Shown: piece after piece, positions 1 to 8,024 of the stretch
Layout of the letters: every line of letters begins with the position of its first letter
How positions within the stretch are numbered: the first letter of the stretch is position 1
Source: Gordonia iterans
GTDB lineage: Bacteria; Actinomycetota; Actinomycetes; Mycobacteriales; Mycobacteriaceae
Assembly (NCBI RefSeq): GCF_002993285.1
Contig: NZ_CP027433.1
Span: 3,720,001 to 3,784,000 of the forward strand
Direction of reading: 5' to 3'
Length of the DNA: 64,000 nucleotides
Notes under the pieces: generated by a model
Seen by the model: only the letters and a program-made list of their open reading frames with translations
Told to the model about the DNA's origin: nothing
The model's database searches: none
Translations under genes and position numbers: made by a program

Positions 1-522
1 CCCTTTCACGACACCACCCGCACAGATGAGTTCGCGTCGGTCTTTATGGCAGGTGGTCGACTGATCGCGGTCGAGGACGATCAGTCCTCGCTACTTCAGT
101 TCTGCCAGAACATTCGCGCACTCGACGAAGTCGACCAGTTTCTCGCCGACAACGGCATCGCTAAATCCTGTTTCACCGAAATGACCACCCAGGGAATCCT
201 CGCGACCGGACCGGCCGAGACCGCGTTCAGCTGGCTCGGTGATTGCACGCTGGTTCCGGCGGGGCGGAGTCTGGGATTCACCGACGACGGCCTGCTCCTC
301 CTGTCCCCGCAGGACGACGTCCTGCAGGTCTCCCCGGCCTACTACTGGTTGTGGACATACTCGCGCACCGGGAGATCACTCGCGGCCGTGTACCGGTTCC
401 TCACCGGTGACGCGGCGATCGGCGACGCGGCCGCCGCCTCAGTGGAAGAACTGTCCCAGGCCGTCATGCACATGCTGTCGTACAACATGGGTCGTCTCGA
501 CCGGCCTCGGCCAGCCGAGTAG
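1..522 (+). CDS. hypothetical protein, probably 5'-truncated by the window edge
   Basis: I do not recognise this family. The frame is open from base 1. The first ATG (46) has no Shine-Dalgarno sequence in front of it, so the true start probably lies outside the window; from that ATG the product is 158 aa. The protein is acidic and mixed alpha/beta. An aromatic patch (YYWLWTYSRTG) sits at about residues 99-109, and the C-terminus looks helical. No signal peptide or membrane segment is seen. The next gene starts 7 bp after its stop on the same strand, so the two probably form one transcript. It may be a chaperone or adaptor for the following protein, but that is only a guess. Confidence 0.6.
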   Translation, partial: PFHDTTRTDEFASVFMAGGRLIAVEDDQSSLLQFCQNIRALDEVDQFLADNGIAKSCFTEMTTQGILATGPAETAFSWLGDCTLVPAGRSLGFTDDGLLLLSPQDDVLQVSPAYYWLWTYSRTGRSLAAVYRFLTGDAAIGDAAAASVEELSQAVMHMLSYNMGRLDRPRPAE

Positions 523-529
523 GCAGACC

Positions 530-1417
530 ATGAACCCCGATGCGAACACGGATGGCGTCCCGACGATCCCCAAGGCAGATCGGGTCGGCTATCGGACCGC
601 GCGCCACTCCGCGTACAGCGCCACCGTCCGATCCTGGGTCGACGGTGCGAGCGGTGTCGCCAGCACCTTCGGAGTAGGCGAGGAGATACTCTCCGCAGCC
701 ACCGAGTTCACGAAAGCCGCAGTGAGCGACGACACCGCGAAGCAGTTGGCTGGCGTACTCGGCGGCACCGAAGTCGTCCGAAAGTTCTTCGATTTCTCGG
801 GCGCCGCCCTCAGCCTCGGCAGCGACCTCCAGTCGATCGGCTCCGCCGTCCGCGGAGAAGCCGGCAGCCCCGGCGAGAAGTTCGCGGCCGGCGCCGCAGC
901 CAGTTCATCGCTACTGAAGCACCTCGGCACGTTGACAGTGGTCGGCGGCCAAGGCGCGGCAGCGATCGGGCTCGTCGGATCCGCACTCCCGTTCATCGGC
1001 GCGGGCGTCCTGATCGGTATCGCTGGGGCATTTGCGGCACAGGCTGCCGCGAAGAAGGCACACCGGGAATCTCGCGCCACCGCCGCGGAGAAGCGTGCCA
1101 CCCAGCACGCCCAGGCTGGCGGGGCCGGCGTCCGGGTGATGGTCGGCGGAGGTGGCAGTCAGCTCCAGCAGCTGCGGATGAACGTGGAATCGCTGGCGGC
1201 GGCTTTCCGGAAGGTGCGCAGCGACCTCGAGTCGACCGAGCGGACCGAGGTCGGCCCCAAGAGCACTGCGATTCGGGCGCTCATCGGTGGCAGTTCCGAT
1301 CCGAAATACGCGGCGGCACTCGAAGGCATCGCCGGGGCGATCCAGTCTATGCGGGCGACGCAACAGCGCCTGAGCGTCTCCGAAGCGGCGCTCAGGAACG
1401 TCGCGCAGAACCTCTGA
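530..1417 (+). CDS. hypothetical protein with a glycine-rich hydrophobic hairpin
   Basis: The product is 295 aa from the ATG at 530, 7 bp after the preceding stop; a longer in-frame extension would overlap that gene and looks like an artefact. The N-terminal half is Ala/Ser/Gly-rich and helical. Residues about 124-173 form a strongly hydrophobic, small-residue segment (GLVGSALPFIGAGVLIG) that could be one long or two short membrane passes. A basic stretch (AAKKAHRESRATAAEKRA) follows, and the C-terminal 80 residues look like a helical bundle. The composition resembles membrane-active or type VII-secreted proteins, but there is no diagnostic motif. It is convergent with the toxin/immunity pair. 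Function unknown. Confidence 0.65.
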   Translation: MNPDANTDGVPTIPKADRVGYRTARHSAYSATVRSWVDGASGVASTFGVGEEILSAATEFTKAAVSDDTAKQLAGVLGGTEVVRKFFDFSGAALSLGSDLQSIGSAVRGEAGSPGEKFAAGAAASSSLLKHLGTLTVVGGQGAAAIGLVGSALPFIGAGVLIGIAGAFAAQAAAKKAHRESRATAAEKRATQHAQAGGAGVRVMVGGGGSQLQQLRMNVESLAAAFRKVRSDLESTERTEVGPKSTAIRALIGGSSDPKYAAALEGIAGAIQSMRATQQRLSVSEAALRNVAQNL

Positions 1418-1438
1418 CGGGATCAGACTCGCACTGCG

Positions 1439-1693
1439 TCAGACCGCGGGGAGAGCGCTCCGGCGGCCCTTCCGGAACTCTTCGATCGCCCGGTGCGGAG
1501 GAATCGACGACGCCGCGAACAGGGCGGTCTTGTCTGGTGCGACGATCAGGCAGCCCCCGCCCCGCAGCTGCGGATGAATGCACACCGCGTCGTCATCGAG
1601 CGCGGTGACGTTGAACTCCGCGTCGGGGATCTTGGTGCGCAAGATCGCGATACCGTAGTCGGCCAGTTCTTGCTGAGCGGCGGTGAGACTCAC
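1439..1693 (-). CDS. probable immunity protein for the upstream papain-fold toxin
   Basis: This 84-aa protein lies directly downstream of the Tox-PL gene. The GTG at 1693 is preceded at good spacing by GAGAGGAG. A longer reading from the GTG at 1732 would overlap the toxin stop as GTGA and give 97 aa. The sequence has an N-terminal helix, then an alternating strand pattern with a GGGCLIVAPDK turn and an IEEFRKGRR tail. That layout looks like small YrhB/Imm35-type immunity proteins, a family-level resemblance that a profile search would have to confirm. Size, position and coupling are those of a cognate antitoxin. No membrane segment is seen, so it would act in the cytoplasm. Confidence 0.6.
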   Translation of the reverse strand: MSLTAAQQELADYGIAILRTKIPDAEFNVTALDDDAVCIHPQLRGGGCLIVAPDKTALFAASSIPPHRAIEEFRKGRRSALPAV

Positions 1694-1728
1694 CCCGGGC
1701 TCCTCTCTCGGATCGATCCTTGTCGGGT

Positions 1729-2544
1729 TCACGGTGCCACGTCAGCCGGGTTGAGCGATGCATCCCAGACGACTGCATCCGGCTCATCCGGCGGCCAGGG
1801 GCTGCGGACTCCGGTCTGGGCGTCCAGCACCCAGACGTCCTGGCCGTCGTAATACGCATTGAACCAGTGCCCATCACCGGTGGACCTGTCGACGCCGACG
1901 ACGCAATGGGAACCGGCTCCGGCCGCACGCAGCGAGGCCTCGACCTGCGCAGGGGTCGCCGGTGTCTGCGGGAGACTCGTGGCCGCTTCCATCTGGGGCG
2001 TGGTCAATGTCGTTCCACCCGGCGCGGCCCGCACCGGCGCACCATTGAGCGTGTCGAACAGGATCGACGAGGTGTGGCCGCAGTTCGTCCGGAACGCATC
2101 GTCGAAGCTGTACGGGTCGAAGTTGGGGTTGATCGCCGCCAGCGCGCCATCGATCTGCTCCATATCTAAACCACTGGTCGGGACGGCTCCCCCAGTTCCG
2201 GCTCCCCCAGCGGCAGCCACACCGGCTCCGCCGGCGGTCGCCCCGCGACTCGGGGGGCCGCCCATTCCGCCGGACCCTGCACCGATCTGGCTGCGCGCAT
2301 AGCTCGTACCGGCTGCGGAAGCCGCGCCGAGCGACCCCTCGGCCGCACGCGCCTTGCGACTCGCATCGGCCACCATGGCCACGGCATCACGTACCGGAGC
2401 CCCGCTGTCGGAGATCGCCCGGTTCAACTCCTGGAGCGCCCGATCAAGCTGTGTGTTCGCCGCCCGCAGCTCGGCCGACCGCTGGTCGATCGTCGAGCAG
2501 GTGTCCAGCAGCCGCGTACACACTTCCTGCAATTCACTCGCCAC
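1729..2544 (-). CDS. WXG-like protein with C-terminal papain-fold toxin domain (Tox-PL)
   Basis: The product is 271 aa with a GTG start at 2544 and GAGGAG five bases upstream. Residues 1-70 form an amphipathic coiled-coil like the N-terminal helical modules of type VII (ESX) secreted effectors. Residues about 85-122 are a Gly/Ala/Pro-rich linker. The C-terminal domain carries a complete papain-like triad in the usual order: Cys155 (TNCGHTS), His226 (DGHWFNAYY) and Asp241 (VLDAQTG). Tox-PL domains act as peptidases or glutamine deamidases in polymorphic toxins; which applies here cannot be read from the sequence. There is no signal peptide, consistent with ESX-type export, but no ESX machinery lies in the window. 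The probable immunity gene overlaps or follows immediately. Confidence 0.8.
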   Translation of the reverse strand: MASELQEVCTRLLDTCSTIDQRSAELRAANTQLDRALQELNRAISDSGAPVRDAVAMVADASRKARAAEGSLGAASAAGTSYARSQIGAGSGGMGGPPSRGATAGGAGVAAAGGAGTGGAVPTSGLDMEQIDGALAAINPNFDPYSFDDAFRTNCGHTSSILFDTLNGAPVRAAPGGTTLTTPQMEAATSLPQTPATPAQVEASLRAAGAGSHCVVGVDRSTGDGHWFNAYYDGQDVWVLDAQTGVRSPWPPDEPDAVVWDASLNPADVAP

Positions 2545-2630
2545 TGCCGCTCCTCTGCACCGTCACTCCGCTCCTGCCCTCCGGACGTCCGGCCCACCGA
2601 GAGCAGCGGGCCGGACGCCTTACCGAGTGG

Positions 2631-2747
2631 TCAGTCTTTCCATTCGAACTTGCAGCTCTGGCACTGGTACTTCTGCCGTCCCTGACTGTCCTTGTACCCG
2701 ATGTCCATACCGGTCTTCTTGTTGCACTGCGGACACACCTGAGCCAT
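2631..2747 (-). CDS. 38-aa zinc-ribbon protein
   Basis: This very small ORF reads from an ATG at 2747 with an AAGGAG ribosome-binding site eight bases upstream. The product begins MAQVCPQC and ends QCQSCKFEW, giving two CxxC knuckles 24 residues apart, a minimal zinc ribbon. The residues between are basic and polar and there is no other domain. Such stand-alone ribbons occur in actinobacteria without an assigned role; nucleic-acid binding is plausible. It lies between hadAB and the toxin gene on the same strand, with 86 bp to the toxin start, so cotranscription is possible. Confidence 0.7.
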   Translation of the reverse strand: MAQVCPQCNKKTGMDIGYKDSQGRQKYQCQSCKFEWKD

Positions 2748-2888
2748 AATCTGCTCCTTCACTTCGGATCACCCGGCGGCGATCACGACGTCAACGCTAG
2801 GCCTGTCGGGTTTCCCGCTCGGCCGAACACGCGAGGTCCGTACGATCGGGGGACCATCGGCCCGTCAGTCCTGAGGAAATCGGCGGGA

Positions 2889-4004
2889 TCAGTTGAACTG
2901 CACGACGACGTTGGCGCGCCCGAAGATCTTGCGGCCGTCCTGCTTGGCGGTGAGCGCGATGGTGCCGCGCCGGGTCTCCGGATCCAGCGACTTGACCTTC
3001 GCGGTGAACTCGACGGCCGCACTGTCGTCGGCCGGAACGTACACGGGGCTGGTGAAGCGCACGTTGTACTCGCAGAAGGCCGCCGGGTCACCGATGTGCT
3101 CGGAGACGTAGGTCGCGCCCAGCCCCATGGTCTGCATGCCGTGGGCCACCACGTCGTCCATGCCGACGGCCGCCGCGATCACGTGATCGGAGAAGTGGAT
3201 GGGATTGGGGTCGCCGGCCACACCCGCGTAGTTCGCGAGGTTGCCCCGGGTCAGCAGGAAGGTCTTCGGCGGAAGCTCCTGACCGACGGTCAGGGTGTCG
3301 AAGTCGATCGCCGCGTACGGGCCGGGACGCTCGGTGGGGTCGGGCAGGTCGTACCGGCCGCCCTCGCGCTCCACGGTCTTGCCCGGCTTGCCGTAGGCGT
3401 CCACCTTCATCATCACGTGGTCGAGAGACTCGGCGAGCTCGGCAGGCACCTCCAGGCCCGGGCGGGCCGCCAGCGAGGTCCACGTGGTCATCACCGGCTC
3501 GTCGTGCTGGTTCCAGATGACGTTCTTGGTGACCATGAGGTCGATCGCTTCGGGCTCCGCGCCGTCGGCGGCCGGCCGCGTGATCCGCCGGAAGGAGTCG
3601 AGTGAGACGTCGCAGATCAGCCGATCGCCGACCTTCATCGGCTGGTGGTACACCAGGCGCTGGTCGGTCTGCATGATCTGCCAGAGGTCGTAGCCCGTGA
3701 CGACCTCTTCGAAGAGCTTGCGCTGAGCGATGATGCCGAGCACCGACACATAGGTCGGGTGCGCGATCAGCGTGTCGTGGCCCAGTTCGGCGGCGGCGGC
3801 TTCGCTCCAGTGCGTCGGGTGGGCGTCCTGCACCGCCGTGGCGTGCTTGCGGACTTCCTCGCGGCCTACCTCGTAGTAGTCGTCGACGGTGTAGTGGTAG
3901 CCCACCATCGCCGTGGTGTGCTCGAGCAGCGCGTCCCCGGAGAGGTCCGGCGAACTCAGCGCCTCGAGGTTCTCCTTGACGACGTCGTCGGTCAGCTCGG
4001 TCAT
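2889..4004 (-). CDS. hadAB: fused (3R)-hydroxyacyl-ACP dehydratase HadA-HadB
   Basis: The product is 371 aa; the ATG at 4004 follows GAGGAGAG. It would dehydrate 3-hydroxyacyl-ACP in the FAS-II cycle that elongates mycolic acid precursors. Residues about 25-180 form a MaoC-N/FAS1-like hotdog domain (HadA type). Residues about 225-371 form a MaoC domain carrying the hydratase-2 signature YAGVAGDPNPIH, with catalytic Asp265 and His270. In M. tuberculosis hadA and hadB are separate genes encoding about 150 residues each; here both units are on one chain. The gene lies downstream of rpmG and the tRNAs, as in mycobacteria, but no hadC, tRNA-Trp, secE or nusG follows. Confidence 0.88.
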   Translation of the reverse strand: MTELTDDVVKENLEALSSPDLSGDALLEHTTAMVGYHYTVDDYYEVGREEVRKHATAVQDAHPTHWSEAAAAELGHDTLIAHPTYVSVLGIIAQRKLFEEVVTGYDLWQIMQTDQRLVYHQPMKVGDRLICDVSLDSFRRITRPAADGAEPEAIDLMVTKNVIWNQHDEPVMTTWTSLAARPGLEVPAELAESLDHVMMKVDAYGKPGKTVEREGGRYDLPDPTERPGPYAAIDFDTLTVGQELPPKTFLLTRGNLANYAGVAGDPNPIHFSDHVIAAAVGMDDVVAHGMQTMGLGATYVSEHIGDPAAFCEYNVRFTSPVYVPADDSAAVEFTAKVKSLDPETRRGTIALTAKQDGRKIFGRANVVVQFN

Positions 4005-4244
4005 GTCTCTCCTCCGCACTCGCCGTCGAGTGCGTCCGCTGGGCGGCGGCGGAACCGATACACGCACTCGGCCATGTGGCTGTCAGTCTTGTCTGTCCGG
4101 CCTCGGCCGCACGTCAAACTCGTCAGATTCTGCTCCTCGACGAAGGCGCAGAACAAATCGAGCGGGCCATCTCACATCGGAGACGACCCGCTCGAGGTGT
4201 CGTTGGGACGCGCCGTGCCGGCGCTGACCGCGAAGAACCTGAAC

Positions 4245-4412
4245 CTAGCGCGATTCCTTGTGCGCCTGGTGAGTCCCGCAGTTCGGGCAGAACTTCTTGA
4301 TCTCCAGGCGATCCGGATCGTTCCGGCGATTCTTCTTGGTGATGTAGTTGCGGTGCTTGCACACCTCGCACGCCAGGGTGATCTTCGGGCGCACGTCCGT
4401 CGAGGAAGCCAC
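4245..4412 (-). CDS. rpmG: 50S ribosomal protein L33
   Basis: The product is 55 aa with a GTG start at 4412 and a weak AAGTAGG site upstream; the length equals mycobacterial RpmG2. It contains the zinc-binding pairs CEVC (residues about 16-19) and CPNC (about 42-45), a basic core (ITKKNRRN), and the typical [12 protein letters not shown] opening. It is a structural component of the large ribosomal subunit; the intact cysteines mark the zinc-containing (C+) paralogue rather than the zinc-independent one. It lies between tRNA-Met and hadAB on the same strand, the conserved order in this order of bacteria. Confidence 0.93.
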   Translation of the reverse strand: MASSTDVRPKITLACEVCKHRNYITKKNRRNDPDRLEIKKFCPNCGTHQAHKESR

Positions 4413-4512
4413 TTCGTTGCCTACTTTCGCATCTTGCTCTGTGTCCGGCCGCTGCTGGACCCGGCGCAGTTCGACCCACTGCGGGCGGGCTCGCGGGAGC
4501 AGCCGAATTGCG

Positions 4513-4586
4513 TAGCGGTGGGGGGACTCGATCCCCCGACCTCACGATTATGAGTCGTGCGCTCTAACCAGCTGAGCTACACCGCC
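4513..4586 (-). tRNA. tRNA-Met (CAT)
   Basis: This 74-nt cloverleaf reads GGCGGTGTAGCTCAG at the 5' end and CCCCACCGCT at the 3' end, with the loop CTCATAA giving anticodon CAT. The acceptor stem (GGCGGTG with CACCGCT), the D arm and the T arm with TCGAGTC all form. The sequence type is the elongator tRNA-Met. CCA is not encoded. It lies between rpmG and tRNA-Thr. Confidence 0.95.
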
Positions 4587-4630
4587 CTGTTCGGTGCGTT
4601 GCGCCCTCGCGGACGCCGACGCACCAAGCG

Positions 4631-4703
4631 AGCCCCCTGACGGAATCGAACCGTCGACCTTTTCCTTACCATGGAAACGCTCTGCCGACTGAGCTAAGGG
4701 GGC
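4631..4703 (-). tRNA. tRNA-Thr (GGT)
   Basis: This 73-nt cloverleaf begins GCCCCCTTAGCTCAG and ends AGGGGGCT. The anticodon stem TTTCC/GGAAA encloses the loop ATGGTAA, anticodon GGT. The T arm has the canonical GGTTCGATTCC. It sits 44 bp upstream of tRNA-Met in the transcribed direction and probably shares its transcript. CCA is not encoded. Confidence 0.95.
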
Positions 4704-4814
4704 GTATCCCTCCCACGCGCCGTGGCGTGAGCGAGAAGCCTTCACGAGGTTACACACACACTCCCCAGTTGACCAAAACCGCAGGTCGAGCTGGATTCGC
4801 GAGGGCGATCCTCA

Positions 4815-4898
4815 TGGTGGCAGATGTAGGATTCGAACCTACGTAGCTTGCGCGACGGATTTACAATCCGCTCCCTTTGGCCGCTCGGGCAATCTGCC
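4815..4898 (-). tRNA. tRNA-Tyr (GTA)
   Basis: This 84-nt tRNA, including an encoded CCA, begins GGCAGATTGCCCGAG and ends with the matching ATCTGCC stem, the discriminator A and CCA. The anticodon loop TTGTAAA gives GTA. A long variable arm (class II) follows the anticodon stem, as expected for bacterial tRNA-Tyr. It is divergent from yajQ and upstream of tRNA-Thr. Confidence 0.95.
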
Positions 4899-4982
4899 GT
4901 GTCACCGTTTCAGGCAACGCGATACAGAATACAACGCGGGCCCCCGGTGCATCCAAATCCGCTGCTGACATAGGGTGGGGCC

Positions 4983-5474
4983 ATGGCTGATTCTTCGTTT
5001 GACGTGGTGAGCAAGGTCGATCGCCAGGAGGTCGACAACGCCCTGAACCAGGCCGCCAAGGAACTCTCGCAGCGCTACGACTTCCGCGGCACCAACACCG
5101 GAATCGAGTGGTCGGGCGAGGACAAGATCGTCCTCACCTCCGACGCCGAGGAGCGCGCACTGGCCGGCCTGGAGGTGTTCAAGGAGAAGCTGATCCGTCG
5201 AGACATCTCGCTCAAGGCCTTCGAGGCCGGCGACCCGGTGCCTTCGGGCAAGACCTTCAAGATCACCGGTGAGATCGTTCAAGGGATCGACTCCGAGCAC
5301 GCCAAGAAGATCTCCAAGAAGATTCGGGACGAGGGCCCCAAGGGCGTCAAGGCGCAGATCCAGGGCGACGAGCTGCGGGTCTCGTCCAAGAAGCGCGACG
5401 ATCTGCAGGCTGTGATCGCCCTGCTGAAGAGCGAGGACTTCGGGATCGCGCTGCAGTTCGTGAACTACCGCTGA
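4983..5474 (+). CDS. yajQ: YajQ family nucleotide-binding protein
   Basis: The product is 163 aa, the standard length for the family, with an ATG at 4983 behind GGTGGGG. It begins [17 protein letters not shown] and contains the family block SQRYDFRGT and the C-terminal [25 protein letters not shown] end. YajQ has two ferredoxin-like domains and binds cyclic di-GMP in some bacteria; in actinobacteria (Rv0566c) the ligand is not established. It is divergent from the tRNA/rpmG/had block. The 24 bases after its stop contain a scrap of the dispersed TCGACTCCGCTCGA repeat. Confidence 0.92.
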   Translation: MADSSFDVVSKVDRQEVDNALNQAAKELSQRYDFRGTNTGIEWSGEDKIVLTSDAEERALAGLEVFKEKLIRRDISLKAFEAGDPVPSGKTFKITGEIVQGIDSEHAKKISKKIRDEGPKGVKAQIQGDELRVSSKKRDDLQAVIALLKSEDFGIALQFVNYR

Positions 5475-5510
5475 CGGTCTCGACTCCGCTCGACCGGCGC
5501 GGGCGGCGCG

Positions 5511-5756
5511 TCAGCACTCGGTGTCGTCGTACACCGCGTTGCGGTTGACGTTCTCGTCGAACAGCGGCGAGTAGCCGTCGATCGAGCTGTCGCATCCGAG
5601 CGGCAGACCGAGGATCGCCAGCAACAGGCCGACGACGAGCGCCGTCCACGTGGCGGGACTGTAGTCGCCGCGGACGATGTCGACCACGGCGACGATCATC
5701 AGCACCACCGCGGCGAGGTAGATGACTCCCAGAAAGATCCGTCGCGTGACTCTCAT
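5511..5756 (-). CDS. small two-helix membrane protein
   Basis: The product is 81 aa from the ATG at 5756, chosen because GAGGGGAG lies ahead of it; an upstream ATG at 5783 lacks a site. A basic N-terminus (MRVTRRIF) leads into a transmembrane helix at about residues 8-25 and a second at about 35-54. An acidic, cysteine-containing tail follows (CDSSIDGYSP to DDTEC). Topology suggests both ends on the same side of the membrane. The family is not recognised. It lies downstream of htpX on the same strand, separated by an inverted-repeat element, so it may be read as a separate transcript. Confidence 0.6.
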   Translation of the reverse strand: MRVTRRIFLGVIYLAAVVLMIVAVVDIVRGDYSPATWTALVVGLLLAILGLPLGCDSSIDGYSPLFDENVNRNAVYDDTEC

Positions 5757-5836
5757 GCGGTTCACTCCCCTCACGCGGCGCACACCGCCACGAGAGTCGC
5801 CCTACTGCGGTCACCGCGGTTTGTTCGGCACGTGGA

Positions 5837-5935
5837 TGACCGTACTGTGACGTAGCGCGCGCGTACGGCGTGCTTCAGGGGCATCGCCCACGTTCACCGC
5901 CTCCCGCCCGGGATCGCTACGTCACAGTACGGTCA
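5837..5935. repeat. 99-bp element with perfect 21-bp terminal inverted repeats (copy 1)
   Basis: The left arm (5837-5857) begins TGACCGTACTGTGACGTAGC and the right arm (5915-5935) is its exact 21-base reverse complement. The last three bases of the right arm are the htpX stop codon on the minus strand. The 57-bp core has no gene. A diverged second copy lies at 15320-15431 and likewise ends on a stop codon. It could be a small palindromic mobile element or a terminator-like structure. Confidence 0.8.
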
Positions 5936-6805
5936 GAAGTGCTGACCGCCGCGATGGGCCATCTCGTGCAGCCGGGCGATGCGGTCGGCCGTCGGGGGGT
6001 GCGTGGAGAAGAGCTTGCTCAGCTTCTCGCCGGCCCGGAACGGGCTCTCGATCATCATGTGCTGCTGGCTGGTGAGCTCCGGGGTGGGCGGCAGCGGCGC
6101 CAGCGCGATGCCGCCGGAGATCTTGTTCAGCGCCGAGGCCAGCGCCAGCGGATCACCCGACAGCTCGGCGCCGGACTCGTCGGCCTGATACTCGCGCGCC
6201 CGCGACACCGACATCTGGATCACCGCGGCGGCCAGTGGGCCGAGGATGGCGATCAACATCATGGCGAGCGGGTTGACGCCGCCGTCCCGGTTGCCGCCGA
6301 ACATGCCCGCGAACATCGCGAAGTTGGCCAGGCCGCTGATCACCGCGGCCATCGCGCCGGCGACCGAACTGATCAGGATGTCCCGGTTGTAGACGTGGCT
6401 GAGCTCGTGACCCAGGACGGCGCGCAGCTCGCGGTCGTCGAGCAGTTCGATGATGCCCGTGGTGCAGCAGACCGCCGCGTTCTTCGGATTCCGGCCGGTG
6501 GCGAAGGCGTTCGGCGACTCGGTCGGGCTGATGTAGAGCGCGGGCATCGGCTGGTTGGCCTTGGTCGCCAACTCGCGGACCATCGCATACAGCTTGGGTG
6601 CCTGGACCTCGGTGACCGGCTGAGCGTGCATGGCCTTGAGCGAGAGCTTGGCGCTGTTGAAGTACGCGTACGCGTTGGTGCCGATCGCGATGAGCACGGC
6701 GATGATGAGGATCGTGGTGTTCTGAAAGGCGGCGCCGATGCCGACGATCACCGCCGACATCAGACCCATCAGGGCTGCAGTCTTCAATCCGTTGAACGAG
6801 TGCAT
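5933..6805 (-). CDS. htpX: M48 family zinc metalloprotease HtpX
   Basis: The product is 290 aa with an ATG at 6805, the normal HtpX length. It is an integral membrane protease that degrades misfolded membrane proteins. Two transmembrane helices span about residues 8-50. The zinc site HELSH is at 133-137, with the third ligand in REYQADE near 205. Two more hydrophobic segments (about 145-170 and 180-200) flank the metal site. The neighbours (grcC1 upstream, yajQ beyond) reproduce the M. tuberculosis order Rv0562-Rv0566c. Its stop codon forms the end of the inverted-repeat element described separately. Confidence 0.93.
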   Translation of the reverse strand: MHSFNGLKTAALMGLMSAVIVGIGAAFQNTTILIIAVLIAIGTNAYAYFNSAKLSLKAMHAQPVTEVQAPKLYAMVRELATKANQPMPALYISPTESPNAFATGRNPKNAAVCCTTGIIELLDDRELRAVLGHELSHVYNRDILISSVAGAMAAVISGLANFAMFAGMFGGNRDGGVNPLAMMLIAILGPLAAAVIQMSVSRAREYQADESGAELSGDPLALASALNKISGGIALAPLPPTPELTSQQHMMIESPFRAGEKLSKLFSTHPPTADRIARLHEMAHRGGQHF

Positions 6806-6917
6806 GTCACCTCTCTCGTCGCTTCAATCCTGGCACGCGCGCGAAGTTCGCGCCGTTTCTCCATCCGGTCAACGTCGGGATGCCCCGTCGGGTTCCAGGT
6901 TCGGCGAAGACTGTGAC

Positions 6918-7934
6918 TCAGCCGACTCGGTCGACCGTGTACCGCACCAGGGAGGCGAAGGCGTCGCGGGCCGGGCACGCGGGAAGCTTGGCGAGTTCGG
7001 CATCGGCCTCGTCGGCCATGTCGGCGAGACGACGACGCGCCCGCGCCATTCCGTCCGAAACCACCAGCAGGTGCAGGGCCTCGGTCACTTCGGCGTCGTC
7101 GGTCAGAGGCCGGGCCGCACTCGTCTCCGAGTCGAGCAACAGCTCGCGCAGGCGCACCGAGTCGGGTCCGTCGCCGTCGAGCGCGTAGAGCACCGGGAGC
7201 GTGTGGACGCCCTCCCGCAGGTCGGTGCCCGGCGTCTTGCCGGAATCGCCGGTCACCGAGGCGATGTCGATCACGTCGTCGGACACTTGGAAGGCCACGC
7301 CGACGATGTCGCCGACTTTGGCCAGGATCTCCACCCGCTCGGGATCGGCTCCGGCCGTCATTGCGCCGAAGCGTCCGGCCGCAGCGATCAGCGAGCCGGT
7401 CTTCTCCCACACCACGCGCAGATAGTGATCCACGGCATCGCCGCCCCGCGCACCCACCGTCTCGCGCATCTGGCCGGTGACCAGCTCGGCGAAAGTCTCG
7501 GCGATGATCCGCACCGAGTCGGGCCCGAGAGTGGAGACCAGACGGGACGCCCGTGCGAAGAGGAAGTCGCCGGCCAAGATCGCGATCGAATTGGTCCAAC
7601 GCGCATTGGCGCTCTGCGCACCGCGGCGCAGCGGCGCCTCGTCCATCACGTCGTCGTGGTACAGCGTGGCCAGGTGGATCATCTCCACGACGGTGGCGGC
7701 AGTGATCACGTCGTCGCACGCCGGCCGCGGCCCGAACTGGGAGGCCAGGATGGCGAACATGGGGCGGAACCGCTTGCCGCCGGCTTTGGCCAGGTGCGTG
7801 GCCGCCTCGGTGAGGATCTCGTCGCCCGAGGAGAGCTCGCCGAGCAGCAGCTCCTCCACGCGCCCGAGCGCGTCGGCGACGTCGGCGGCGAACTCCTCGC
7901 TACCGAGGTCGAGTCCGGCGAATGTCGACTTCAC
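6918..7934 (-). CDS. grcC1: polyprenyl diphosphate synthase (menaquinone side chain)
   Basis: The product is 338 aa with an ATG at 7934. It is a trans-isoprenyl diphosphate synthase of the long-chain type that would condense isopentenyl units into the menaquinone tail. It carries both Asp-rich motifs: DDVMD at 94-98, with RRG following, and DDVID at 219-223. The KRFRP block near 54-58 binds the isopentenyl substrate. It is divergent from menJ across a 90-bp gap and upstream of htpX on the same strand, the Rv0562 arrangement. The exact chain length (C40-C50) cannot be read by eye. Confidence 0.9.
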   Translation of the reverse strand: MKSTFAGLDLGSEEFAADVADALGRVEELLLGELSSGDEILTEAATHLAKAGGKRFRPMFAILASQFGPRPACDDVITAATVVEMIHLATLYHDDVMDEAPLRRGAQSANARWTNSIAILAGDFLFARASRLVSTLGPDSVRIIAETFAELVTGQMRETVGARGGDAVDHYLRVVWEKTGSLIAAAGRFGAMTAGADPERVEILAKVGDIVGVAFQVSDDVIDIASVTGDSGKTPGTDLREGVHTLPVLYALDGDGPDSVRLRELLLDSETSAARPLTDDAEVTEALHLLVVSDGMARARRRLADMADEADAELAKLPACPARDAFASLVRYTVDRVG

Positions 7935-8024
7935 GTGTGGCGTCCCCTCTTGCGGCGGCCTCGGGTTTCGTCGCTGCGCGACACCAGCAGCCTAGCCGCA
8001 AGACCGCAGCGACATAATCGACGG

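Noticed and set aside
6738..8024. Very long plus-strand open frame leading into menJ (would give 848 aa)
   Set aside because: The extension is antisense to grcC1 and rich in Arg/His/Gln as expected of a shadow frame; the FAD motif places the menJ start at 8025.
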